A stretch of 64,000 bases of DNA from Quillaja saponaria. Taxonomy: Eukaryota; Streptophyta; Magnoliopsida; Fabales; Quillajaceae. The stretch's first letter is position 1; each line of letters begins with the position of its first letter. The DNA lies in assembly GCA_029379385.1 (NCBI GenBank), contig CM055618.1:2924134-2988133 (forward strand), in the 5' to 3' direction. The notes under the pieces are model-generated. The model was not told the DNA's origin, did not search any database, and saw only the letters and a program-made list of their open reading frames with translations. Shown here in pieces: positions 34,343-45,039 of the stretch. The position numbers and the translations under genes were made by a program.

Positions 34343-35116
34343 AGGGGCTAGCTTAAGGACTTGAAAGACAAAATTAAGATGAGATTTTTTGGAGAAAAGA
34401 GAGCCACCAAGAGTGCAAGAAGAAAAAAGGAGCTTGAATGTTGAAGATTGAAGGCTAACAGCCTATCGATTTTCTATTATTATGCTCCTTCATTACTTTT
34501 CTTGTATTTCTTTAATGTATACATTATTTGAGTTTATGTCTATACTATATAGCATGAACTAATTATTTCTCTAGGATTACAATTGAACTCAATATACAGC
34601 TTAATGTTATATGATTCATTTATTTCATTCTATGCTTAATGCTTCTAGCTGATTTGCTGTCAATTAGATTGATGTGCTAAACCTAAACAAACTTGGAAAA
34701 GGGAGTTTAGGTTTAACCTTAAGTGATATAAGACTTACTTGAATTCATTCACAAAATTGTTTGAATTTAAGTCATATATAGGATAGGATTATACCTATAT
34801 GCCTTGTGTAGCTAATTTAAGTCTAATCTTAACGAATCTTGTTTAACTAAATTCTCATAGGAATATAGTAAATTGATTCAGTGAGATATATATTTCTAAG
34901 ACATAAGAATATGCATATAATTAAATTAGAACCTTAGATTAATAATTTGATACCATATCTAAGTATGATAAGATAATAATAAGTCAAGTAAAGTGTTGAG
35001 GAAAATTATAAATCTGGACCTTTATCCATTAAATTCTCTAGTTTAAATTGTTATTTGAATTTTCCACCATAATTCGTTTGTTTGAATAAAATTAGGATTG
35101 TATTTATTTTAATACT

Positions 35117-35184
35117 TAGCTAGATATTAGTGACAATTCTTCGCAGGATCTAGCTAGATATTAGTGACAATTCTTCGCGGGATT
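35117..35184 (+). repeat. 34-bp tandem duplication within the solo LTR
   Basis: TAGCTAGATATTAGTGACAA and the following 14 bases occur twice in direct succession (35117-35150, 35151-35184) with one difference near the end (CAGG versus CGGG). It sits in the conserved end region of the LTR. Confidence 0.9.
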
Positions 35185-35414
35185 GATATTCTACTTAATC
35201 ACTATATTACTTGCAACGAAACGTGCACTTGGGTTACGAAATTTATGTCAAGTATGTTAATGGTGCTAAGGACGACAAGACCGCTTGTTGATGAGCTCCA
35301 ATTATCTTTCTTATTTCTTGAAGTCTAATAGCAGAATCTTCGTTGGTCATACAAACCTATAAAATAGAAGGAAAAAAAGATCTTATATTAAGTTGACAAA
35401 TAAATTAAATGATC

Positions 35415-35440
35415 AACTCCTCGACAGCAGCACCAAAATT
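35415..35440 (-). promoter_or_regulatory. Primer-binding-site region of the gypsy element
   Basis: Directly after the minus-strand LTR end at 35441 one reads AAATTTTGGTGCTGCTGTCG. This resembles, with changes, the TTTTGGCGCCG..G..GGGGA region that follows Tat/Athila-type LTRs and serves as the tRNA primer site. It fixes 35441-37045 as the 5' LTR and the element as minus-strand. Confidence 0.6.
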
Positions 35441-37045
35441 TGAATCGTGTCGAAAGCATCAATTAAAATTCTCTATTTTAACCTAGCTTTTGTAGATAGG
35501 GTAAATAGAGGTCGATCCAACGAAAACTTTAATTTAACCAATTTTTGCAAATTCTAAATTCTAATTCAAATGAAAATAAAATAAAATAAAATGTGTTTTA
35601 TGTTTTGAATTTTGAATGTAAACTGAAAGTAAAATTAAATGGACAAACAATTAATGGAGAAGGCTTCTAATAAACAAGAAGTTTTCCACCATGGAGATTT
35701 GACGTTGATCTCTAATCAAAATTATTCAATCATTCTTTTAGATATTCAGCCTAAAATATTAACAAGCACTGACATTCTGCATCTTTCCTTAGTTCGTCAT
35801 TAATCAAAACTAGCTCTATGATTAATCTCTTGCTATTAAACAACCTTGAATATGCTCTTAAGGTTTAATTTAACACAACTCTAAGGATTAGAACGATAGC
35901 TGAAGCTACACAACAAACACATAAGCTAGGTTTATTTTAACTTAGTCCATGTTCATCATAGCAATTATAAATTACTATTCACTACCTATGTTAGAATCAT
36001 CAAGCAATTACGAACTTGGTTTTCCTAAACTAGCAATAGGTCATAAAGTTTAATCAACTAGTTGCTTACCTAATTAATAAAACCTACAACCATGACAATT
36101 GTAATAGAAGAATATAAGATATTTGAATTGAATAATTAAACTAAAATGAAGAATAAATCAAATCTTACAATGTAATCTCACGGCTTCAAGGGGTGTGTAA
36201 AAAAAATTGACAACCCGCCAAACTCGACCCAACTTATCTAAACCCAAACAGCCTAACAAAAATCGATTTTATAATTGGGTGACTTTTTATTTTTTATTCT
36301 GGGTTAGGTTGGGTGACTGGGTTTAGATTTTTTGAAACTGAGTGAACCCGCCCAATGCGACATTATATTATTTATATATGTAAATATTAAGTCTAAATTT
36401 ATAATTTTAATATGTAAATATTAGATTTTTTATTATTATTAAATATACATCATTATTTCATCTTTTAATTTTATTTTGTTATATTTAACATTTTTAATTT
36501 ATGTTAATTTAGTTTTTTTTTTAAAATCATAACTTAATAAATAAAAAAATTATTTTGAAATTAAAATTTCAACTCTCCTGACCTACCTAACTTTTATACT
36601 TGGTAAAAATTTTAATCACCCAAACATTCAATTTTTAAAGTTGGTGAGAATTTTAGTCCCCTAAATTGATTGGGTTAGGTGACATTTAACTTCCACATGG
36701 CTCGACTCTTTGATTGCACATCCCTAGCTTCAATCCTCATTTTTATCAGAAAATGGAATTTAGCATCTCATAATAAATGCAGAAACAATAAAGAAATTCT
36801 AATAATGTTTATTGAGTATTGAAAAACTGATATCCAAAACTTCCTAAGCTAAAAGTATTTATAGACTAATTTAGAAGAGAGAAAATAACTCCTAGAATTC
36901 TAGTTTAACTTAAAGTCCTTCTTGGATTGAAGTATCTAGTGGCTAGGATCTCTTCTTAGATTAGGATTTCTAATTTTTCTTGAAAGTATGTCCAACGCAA
37001 GATCCACTGTGTTTTTCCTCATACAAATATGATTAGGAAGTTTAT
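35441..37045 (-). mobile_element. 5' LTR of the minus-strand gypsy element, carrying a MITE
   Basis: Homologous along its length to 32029-33065, except for a 537-bp insertion at 36190-36726. The ends are TGAATCGTGTCG (35441) and the shared AAACTTCCTAATCA block near 37030-37045. The outer border is placed by loss of similarity; no target duplication was found. Confidence 0.78.
36190..36726. mobile_element. hAT-like MITE, 537 bp
   Basis: Inserted in one of two otherwise matching LTRs. The ends are (A)GGGGTGTGTAAAA and, as reverse complement, TAGGGATGTGCAA, the AGGG.TGTG.AA terminal repeat typical of plant hAT MITEs. It is flanked by GCTTCAA on both sides (36183-36189, 36727-36733), most of an expected 8-bp duplication. 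Subterminal GACCCAACTT / GGGTTGGGTGACTGGGTT repeats are present. No coding capacity. Confidence 0.82.
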
Positions 37046-38590
37046 TCATTAATTCTTGAGGTGTTTTAACTCCTTGGAATGGTTGGAGAAGTCATTGCAC
37101 CATTAGGATTAATTTGACATATTTTTGCATGCTAATCAAAATATTAGATAGGCTTTAATGACCACACAACCCTGGCTTGTGTACAATTCTGGCCCATCTT
37201 CATTTGATACTTTTTTTACTTCCTCTCTTGCTCCTTTTGTGCTAATTGTGTCCCATTTATCCAACCAATGATCTTTCACTTTAATTCAACACTTGAAATC
37301 ATAAAATAAACATTTATAAGTGCATTAACACAAAATTATACTCAAAACAACAACTAAGAATCAATGAAATTAAGACTTATTATACACCTACCAATATAAA
37401 AGGAACACGGTGCACAACTTAGCCAAAATGACAAAAATGAACTTAGTTTCCTTATGCAAGTGCTTCATGGTTGTTATGTGTTACATTTAAATAGGTAACA
37501 TAAACCTGATCAGGACTAGAAATTCATGAATCTTGTGGGAAACCCCTCTAACTAGGCACTTAAGTTAGGTCTTAACGTACTATACCAAAGTACTCATAAT
37601 AATCACAGAATACTTCAACCATCTCAGCACCAAAACATGCAAGTTTTCATCAAATATAGCAGATAACTTTCTTAACAGAAATCATACAACTTTAGGGAAG
37701 AGTATACAAGAGTAAACCTGATAATTACTCACACACATATAAAACTTAATTTAATGAAACATAAATCGACTTATCTTATTTCCAAGCAAATAGCTACAAT
37801 TTTACTTCCACTGACTTGGCTTTCTTTTTCAGTCATGCTACTTAGTTTTACAGATCAGGGAAAGGTTGGACCAGTGTTTTAGAGATGTCAGCTATAATTC
37901 TCTTCAGGTGACTTTTCAAAATTTTAGCTCTAAGATACCCAAAAGCAATCATATTCATAAATGGTACAAAAAATGAAACATCTAACAAACACCACTATCT
38001 AGTTGTGAAGCCATACCTCTAAACCTCTAAACTGACTAAACAAAAGCACAAAATTGTTCCTCTAAGTCTCCTCTACCTTTTATCTTCAAGCCCCAACAGG
38101 TTAAATCGGTACAAAGAGCATGTTTTGTCCAAAATTGCAATACTAACTTCAAGACTCCCTGATTACATTATACATGCAAAGAAGCTCTAGAAAGCTCTAG
38201 AATCGTGCCTTGAAGCGTTAGGATTAAGCATTATTTAGAGAACATTGGTTGGTTCAACTTAGAAACCCCTTAAACACTGCTAAAACCACATAGAACTCTT
38301 TATAGTCCACCAAGAATAGTAACAGCTTCTGAAGGCTTCAAAGAAAAGCTCCAAATTATATCTGAAGAGCCATATCTACAAGTTTTCTTCAATATACCTA
38401 CTAGATAAAATCCTTCTAAATCACCCATTCTATCGGTTTTCTAAACCTATGGCAGACAGAAGCCAAAGCTTTGCCTTGCACAGCAACCCTTGTTTCACTT
38501 TTCTCTTTTCTTCCACAAAACGACTCCTAGCTCCCTCTTCTACCTTTGTTCTTCTATTTGCAGACCTTTTCTCACTGTTTTCTTTCCTTC
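37046..38590. other. No recognisable gene
   Basis: About 1.5 kb of AT-rich DNA without coding motifs or clear repeats. The overlapping open frames in three plus-strand phases near 38449-38890 are produced by the minisatellite that follows. Confidence 0.45.
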
Positions 38591-38850
38591 ACTTTCCACC
38601 TCCTCACCTATACTTACCACCTTGTTTTCCACCTTTTCACATACACTTGCCACTTGTTTTCCACCTCTTCACCTACACTTGCCACTTGTCCTCCACTATT
38701 TCACCTATGCTTGCCACCTTGTTCTCAATATCTTCACCTATGCTTGCCACCTTGCTCTCCACCTCTTCACCTATGCTTGCTACCTTGTTCTCCACCTCTA
38801 CACCTATGCTTGCCATATTCCTCTCTACCATTTCACCAATCATTACTTGC
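38591..38850 (-). repeat. 33-bp minisatellite, about eight units (11-residue periodicity)
   Basis: Units of the form CACCTCTTCACCTATGCTTG plus CCACCTTGTTCTC recur about eight times, with 1-bp losses in the first three. On the minus strand the intact units read as an 11-residue repeat (VASIGEEVESK, VASIGEDIENK, VASIGEIVEDK), an amphipathic helix-like pattern with a charged face. The plus strand gives Pro/Leu-rich frames in all phases. No larger gene is visible around it. Whether the minus frame was ever translated is unknown. Confidence 0.8.
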
Positions 38851-39599
38851 CCTCCATGTAGAAACATATAACGAAGACACAACAGATATATAACAAGTTG
38901 TCCACTTTAATGAATTAATTGTACTAATTCAGACATCCAATTAGCACATATAATATATGAATAGAAATAAACATATGTTTATTAATTTTTCTAATAAACA
39001 GATTGTTATTTGGATTTTTTTAGCTCAAGTTATACTAATTTGATCATTGAAAGGTCAAACCGTCAGAATCCAACATTTCCTGAATTTTATGATAACTTTG
39101 ATGAATTTCTAATACTAATCCAAAAGTCCAAATATTATAACCTATATATCATTTTAAAGCTATGTGAGTCTACTTTCAAAGGCATTAAGTTAAGTTTTAT
39201 TTAGTTAACTATTGCTCAAAATATGAGAAATTAAGCAGGCATGGGTCTAATCTGCTAGCCAAACAACATTGAACATTCATGCTTTGTTTTTCTTTTAGAC
39301 TCATTCATGCTTGCAGCCAATAAATCATATATATGCATCTACTAATGTTGTATTTCTATTAACCTCTTATCCTTAACATGCTTTAGGGTAATTTCATGAC
39401 ACACGCACACACAATGAACACAACCTACATGTTACTCATGTTAGTAGTCCTTTTTATGCTAGCATAGATTGAAACTTACATAGTAAGCCTACAGCTAGAA
39501 AATGCATGAACACTTAAACATTGATAATGATGAATGAGCTAAATGTGAAAGAGTGAACCCAATTTGGGTTAATGGTCAAAAAAGTAATAAAAGCCCAAA
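38851..39599. other. No recognisable feature
   Basis: AT-rich DNA with only a short uncharacterised open frame (39010-39204). Nothing supportable. Confidence 0.45.
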
Positions 39600-40003
39600 T
39601 GTTCATATTTAACCAACCACTATTTGGTTTAATTATTCAACTAGCCAATTAGTTAGTCAAAAGCAATGAATCTTATCATTAATGTGTTTCTTTGGAAGTT
39701 GTAATGTTTTAGTCTTGTTAGTCATTTCCTATGTGTTTTTTGGAAGTTTTATTATGTTTAGCCTTTCCATATACTTGGAGGATTGTTCCAAGTTATATAA
39801 ATTCTCATTTTTAGATAATGAAAAGCAATTAAGACTTATCAAAATAACCTGTGTGTTTACAATTTTATTTAAAGTTCTTATCTCTAAGGTGGATTCCTTG
39901 AGAGCGAACTTTATTTGAGTTCTTATCTTTAAGGTGGTGATTTCTTATCCTTAAAGTGGCAAACTTGTGTTAACTTACTGTTTTACTTTGTGAAACAGTA
40001 TCA
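39600..40003 (+). mobile_element. 5' LTR of a plus-strand Ty3/gypsy element
   Basis: Matches 43995-44401 along about 400 bp, from GTTCATATTT..CTATTTGGTTTAATTATTC through TGTGTTTCTTTGGAAGTTGT to ACTTTGTGAAAC.GTATCA. It starts TG and ends CA, followed two bases later by the primer site. The start is uncertain because the 3' copy is joined to a truncated pol at that point. Confidence 0.85.
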
Positions 40004-40005
40004 TT

Positions 40006-40017
40006 TGGTATCAGAGC
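40006..40017 (+). promoter_or_regulatory. Primer-binding site (initiator Met tRNA type)
   Basis: TGGTATCAGAGC, an exact match to the common plant initiator-Met primer site, two bases after the LTR end. Confidence 0.9.
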
Positions 40018-40049
40018 ATAGAAATAAAGATAACCTAGTGTAACAAAAA

Positions 40050-41160
40050 AATTTTAGCTCTTAAGTTATCATGACAAAGCGAGGGACTCCTATTCCTTTA
40101 GATTTTTAAGGCATAAATGACTATGAATGTGACATGGAGATTGTGGAGCTAAGAAAGACGATGGAGATTCTGTAAAGGCAACTAGAACAATAACAAATTA
40201 ACCCCCAATATGGAAGAAACCAACGTGAAGCACATGAGGATGTGGAATGTCAAAATCATATTGTTGATGATGATGATTCAAGTGATGAAGATCATAATAT
40301 CTAAAGGCAAAGAAGGCAGCCATGAGTATGTGAAGAGGATACAAAGTTTGAAGTTCCTATAATTTAATGGCAAAATGCAAGGTGATGTTTTTTTAGATTG
40401 GTTGTATACTGTAGAAAGAATATTCGATTTTAAAGAGTATTCAAAGGAAAGAAAGGTGAAATTGGTGGCTATCAAATTGAAGTGTTATGCTTCACTTTGG
40501 TGAGAAAATTTGAAGAGAGAATGGAACAAAGAAAGGAGGAGGCCTATTCTAACTTGGGAGAAGATGAAATAGGAATTGACAAAGGAGATTTCTTTCTAAG
40601 AACTATAAACAAGAAAATTTCACAATCTATAATTTTAAGAAATACAATCTGCATTTGGAAAAGTACATAAGGGAATTTGAGTACTTAATACTTTGGTGTA
40701 ACATTAATGAACCTGAGGAATAGACCATTGCACGGTTCTTAGGAGGATTGAAAGGGGAGCTTGCGAATGCAATTAGACTACAACCATTTTGGACTTTTAA
40801 TGATGTCAGAAAACTTACTACCGCTATTGAGCAATAACAGATGAAGAACTCATTAAGAACAGTCACTAAAACAAGTTTTTCTAATAAGGGGAGTGACTCT
40901 TCTAAACCCAGTAAGCCTCCTGTCAAAGAAACAACTTCTAGCAAGAATGAAGAAAAGGGGATAGGGGAATGGTCAAAGGTCTTCAATTAATTCCAATGCA
41001 ACTCAAAAATGTTTTAAGTGCCAAGGTTTCCTTCATATTGTTGTTGATTGTCCAAATTGAAAAGTAGAAACCATTATTGAGAATGTCATTGAGGAGGATT
41101 TGGAAGAAAAGAACCAAGAAGAAGGGAAAATTGAAGAAGTCATTGAATTTGCTGATAAAT
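40050..41160 (+). pseudogene. Ty3/gypsy gag with zinc knuckle, mutated
   Basis: Read in pieces across stops. A charged N-terminal region precedes a capsid-like segment (FNGKMQGDVFLDWL-type text near 40365-40410). A zinc knuckle C-x2-C-x4-H-x4-C lies at 41010-41051 with all four ligands intact (CFKC..H..C). An in-frame stop follows the PN at its end. The role is particle formation and RNA packaging. Several stops and frame changes make it non-functional. Confidence 0.75.
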
Positions 41161-41199
41161 GAAACACTTTGGTGATTTGGAGAATCCTCAATATGAATT

Positions 41200-44000
41200 A
41201 AGAGAATGATGAATCTTGGCTACGAGGCAACATTTTTCAAACAACATGGAAAAGTTTGTAATGTAATCATAGTTAGTGGAAGCTATACAAATATGGTGGC
41301 TGAAGAGATAGTTAACTTAAAAACCGAGCCCTTTTCAACCTTACAAAATTCATGGTTCCAGAAGGGCAATGGTTTGAAAGTTACAAATAAATATTTAGTT
41401 TGTTTCTCTATTGGTAAGAACTATAAAGATGAAGTTTAGTGTGATGTTGTATTGATAGATGCATGCCATCTACTACTTGGAAGACTATGGCAATATGATC
41501 GAAAGGTGTAATATGACGGTTTTAAAAATACTCACTCATTTTCAAGGATGCATTCGAATTATTTTAGCTCCCTTGAAACCTGAATTGAAAGATTCTAGGG
41601 AGGCTGGTAATTCTTTTCTAACAAGTTCACAACTAAAGCAAGTTTTGGCTAAGCAAGGTGAAATCTATGCTCTCTTGGTGGTGGAAGCTACATCAACCCA
41701 AAAAGCACCATGTCATGTTTTTATTGCCCTTGTTTGAGGAATTTAAGGATGTAATACCTGATGAGATTCCTATTGGTTTACCACTAATGAGGAACATTCA
41801 GCATTGTATTGATCTTATCCCAGGAGCTTCCCTACCAAATAGGTTTATGGGGTATGCGTGTTGATAATAGAAACACCAACAAGATTAACATCAAGTACCA
41901 GTTTCCTATTACAAGATTAGAAGATTTACTTGATCAGTTCCATGGTGCTAAAGTGTTCTCAAAAGTTGATCTTAAAAGTGGTTATCACCAAATCAAAATG
42001 AGAGAAGGAAATGAATGGAAAATAACATTCAAAATGGAAAGGGACTTTACGAATGGTTTGTAATGCCATTTAGGCTTTCAAATGCACCAAGTAGTTTTAT
42101 GAGGCTCATAACACATATTCACGCATCTTTCTTAGGAAAGTTTGTGGTTGTATACTTTGACGACATTCTGGAATCTTTTTAGAACCATTTAGAGTATCTA
42201 AGAAGTGTTTTTCAAACCTTAAGGGATCATAGACTTTTTGCTAATTTGCAAAAATGTCATTTCATTATAGATAGCCTTGTTTTCTTAGGTTATATGGTGT
42301 CTAGCTCAGGAATAGAGATGGATCCTAGCAAGGTGGAAGCAACAGAAAGTTGGCCAGTTCCTAACATTATTCATGATATATGAAGCGTCCATGGGGTGAT
42401 TTATTTTTATAGGAGGTTTATAAAGCATTTCAGCACTCTAGTAACTTCTATCACCGAATGCCTTAAAGGAGGAATTTTCAAATGGACCAAGGAAGCCCAA
42501 GAAAGTTTTGATCTTGTCAAGAAGAAGATAACCACAACCCCGGTTCTAATACTTTTAGATTTCAACCAATTGTTCAAAGTTAATTGTAATGCATCTAATG
42601 TGGGAATTTATGTTGTACTTAGCCAAGAAAAGAGACCCATTGCTTTCTTTAATGAAAAATTAAACAATGCCAAAAGAAAATATTCAACTTATGACTAAGA
42701 GTTCTATGCAATAATCTAGGCTCTTAGTCATTGGAGTCACTACCTGCTTCCCAAAGAGTTTATGCTATATTCAAACCATGAGGCATTGAAGTACTTAAGC
42801 AAAAGTTAAATGCACGAAATGCAAAATGGGTAGAATTTCTTTAAGCTTTTTAATTTATTCTCAAACATAAATATGGATAATTGAATAAGGTGGCGGATGT
42901 ATTAAGAAGAAAACATGTTTTGTTAAACACTATGCAATATGTGGTTGAGATTATTCAAACTCTTCATAAAGATGATTCGAATTTGGGCAATCTTTGGAAA
43001 ACTTGTTTAAGTGGACCGAAGAACCAATTTTTCATTTACAATGGTTTCCTTTTTAGAGGTAAATTGCTTCGTATACTAAAATGTTCTCTTAAAGAAACCA
43101 TAATTCAATAGGCTCATGGTGGACGACTTACTGGATACTTTGGCCAAGACAAAATTTTAATCATGGTGGAAGAAAACTTCTATTGGCCTAAGCATGTATA
43201 GGATGTTGAGAAGATAAGAGATGTACTACTTGTCATAAAGACAAGATGCATAGGAGCAATGCTGAATTATATATTTCTCTTCAAATTTCAATAGCACCTT
43301 GGGAAGATATGAGTATGGATTTTATTATGGGGTTGCCTAAAACTCAAAGAGGTAAAGGTTAAATTATGGTGGTAGTAGACAGATTTTCCACTATGACGCA
43401 TTTTGTTCCATGCAATAAAATGTCAGATGCCATTCATATTGCTGATCTTTATTTCAAAGAAATTGTTAAGCTTCATGGTATTCCTAAAACTATCACATCA
43501 GACCGAGATTCACAAATCTTGAGTCATTTTTGAAGACTCTTTGGAAGAAGTTGGGAAGTAAGCTTCAATTTAGTTCATCTTATCATCCAAAAATAAATGG
43601 ATAAATTGAAGTTGTCAATATATCTTTGGGAGTGTTGATTGGGAGTTTGGTGAAGAAGAATGTTAGAGAATGGGAAAGCTTACTGCCTCATGCTGAGTTT
43701 GCTTACAACCGTTTAACAAGTCAGATTATGTGATGTTCAACTTTTGAAACAGTTTAGAAGATAAAACCTAGTGGCCCCTTGGATTTATATTCTATTCACA
43801 TTGAGAAGTAGTTTAGTAAGGAAGTTGATGAAATAGCCAAGTTCATCAAGAAAATTCATGACTGGGTGAGTAACAGATCTTGAAGCAAACTAAAAGATAC
43901 AAAAAGCAAACCAACAAGCATAAAAAGAAGGTTGTGTTTAATGAAGGTGATTTGGTATGGGTTCATTTAAGAAGAGAAAGATTTCTTAATATAAAGTTCA
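41200..44000 (+). pseudogene. Ty3/gypsy pol: protease, RT, RNase H, integrase; mutated, internally deleted
   Basis: Order is protease, reverse transcriptase, RNase H, integrase. The protease has NVIIVSGSYTNMV (41257-41300; the catalytic DSG now reads VSG). The linker ends in LPNR near 41840, and the text then jumps to [18 protein letters not shown], so roughly 45 codons of the RT N-terminus are missing. RT continues with [13 protein letters not shown] (41957-41995) and the catalytic YFDDIL (42153-42170). RNase H shows FFNEKLNNAKRKYSTYD (42650-42698). Integrase has HGG.LTGYFGQDK, VEENFYWPKHV, the core MDFIMGLPKTQRG (43315-43350), VVVDRF and TSDRDS (43498-43515). It stops at RRERF (about 43985), where the C-terminus and any chromodomain are lost. 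Multiple stops occur. Confidence 0.82.
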
Positions 44001-44401
44001 TATTTGACTAGCCCGCTATTTGGTTTAATTATTCAACCAGCCAATTAGTTAGTCAAAAGCAATGAATTTGATCATTAATGTGTTTCTTTGGAAGTTGTAA
44101 TGTGTTAGTCTTGTTAGTCATTTCCTATGTGTTTTTTGGAAGTTCTATTGTGTTTAGCCTTCCCCTATACTTGGAGGTTGTTCCAAGTTATATAATTTCT
44201 CATTTTTAGATTAATGACAAGCAATTGAGAGTTATCAAAAACAACCTATGTGGTTAAAATTTTATTCAAAGTTTTTATCTCTATGATGGATTCCTTAAGT
44301 GATGAACTTAATTTGAGTTCTCATCTTTAAGTTGGTGATTTCCTATCCTTAAAGTGGTGAAATTGAGTTAACTTACTATTTTACTTTGTGAAACGGTATC
44401 A
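43995..44401 (+). mobile_element. 3' LTR of the plus-strand Ty3/gypsy element
   Basis: See 39600-40003. It joins directly to the truncated integrase, implying a deletion that removed the end of pol and possibly the start of this LTR. It ends ..GGTATCA at 44401. The flanking pentamers (CCAAA, GACAT) do not match, so no target duplication remains. Confidence 0.8.
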
Positions 44402-45039
44402 GACATATATAAGGTAAGTTAGTATGTCAAAGGGGAAATTTGGCAAATAATACAACTTGGTCATATATGCATGCTGCATTTGCCAAGACATGGAGAATAC
44501 AGGGATGTTAATATTCTTTTTTTTTTTTTTTTTTCATATACTTTTACTTAACAAACAAATACTGTTAGCCTATAAGAAAAGTTTAAATGAAACAAATCAA
44601 GGGTAAGACATACCTTAATCAATCAGTAATTAACCGGGATATCATTAATATGTTTTGTTGATTCAATTTATTACTGATAATCGTTCTACAAAGTTTAAGC
44701 TATAAACAATTAATAAACCATTACAGTTGAAAAAATTGAATAGAACAATAAATCTTTGGCCTCTTATCTGACAATTGTACTCTACGGTTAAAGATAAACA
44801 ACTAAGTCACTTAAATGAACTATAATTGCATTTCTAAATGTTAAAATCACTTTATCAAAATTTGTTTTTACTATAGTTAAAATTATTTAGTGCTTCATAA
44901 CAATTCCCCCCATAAAATCTCATCAACTTTAAGGTTATTTAATTAAATCTGGATTCTCTACATTGCCGCTGGAATCAAAGTTCTCTCAATACTCAAATCT
45001 GCTATAGCACGAAAGCAACATGTAATCACTGAATCTTCA
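44402..45039. other. No recognisable gene
   Basis: AT-rich with a T tract at about 44517-44534. Nothing supportable. Confidence 0.5.

Larger units (their letters stand above)
33897..35250 (+). mobile_element. Solo LTR (1354 bp) inserted in gypsy gag
   Basis: Begins TGATAACTC and ends TTATGTCA, with TG..CA ends. It is flanked by AGTAG (33892-33896) and AGTAT (35251-35255), a 5-bp duplication with one change. A U3 TATA box (TATAAAAG, 34335-34342) lies in the middle. The 3' part has the GACAATTCTTCG.GGGAT..GATATTCTACTT and GTGCACTTG text common in plant Ty3/gypsy LTRs. No internal region is present, so it arose by LTR-LTR recombination. A truncated relative lies at about 8010-8810. Confidence 0.88.
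33100..35350 (-). pseudogene. Ty3/gypsy gag (Retrotrans_gag), split by a solo LTR
   Basis: Starts with ATG at 35350 (MTNEDSAIRLQEIRKII..), runs to 35251, is interrupted by the solo LTR, and resumes in the same frame at 33891. A second part follows (LKELAAPYLNQQ, FELKSDLIHLLPTFHGLEGE, PQKHLEKFHVVCSS, KLKAFSFSLADTE; 33860-33590). An in-frame TAG at 33587-33589 sits where the family has Trp. Beyond it one still reads SRSISTW and a degraded C-terminal half to about 33100 (EFVQEVPVK). Gag forms the virus-like particle. The frame matching across the insertion confirms that the solo LTR entered an already recognisable gag. Confidence 0.82.
33066..35440 (-). mobile_element. Internal region of the gypsy element: gag only, no pol
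   Basis: After subtracting the solo LTR at 33897-35250, about 1 kb remains between the LTRs. It contains a primer-binding-site region and a gag gene, but nothing like protease, reverse transcriptase or integrase. The element is thus a deletion derivative that could move only with help from related elements. Confidence 0.75.

Noticed and set aside
38449..38893. Three overlapping plus-strand frames rich in Pro, Leu, Ser, Thr
   Set aside because: All three phases are open because of the 33-bp repeat; none has a signal of translation.
39600..44401. Target-site duplication for the plus-strand gypsy element
   Set aside because: Flanking pentamers (CCAAA and GACAT) do not match; border uncertain after deletion at the 3' LTR.
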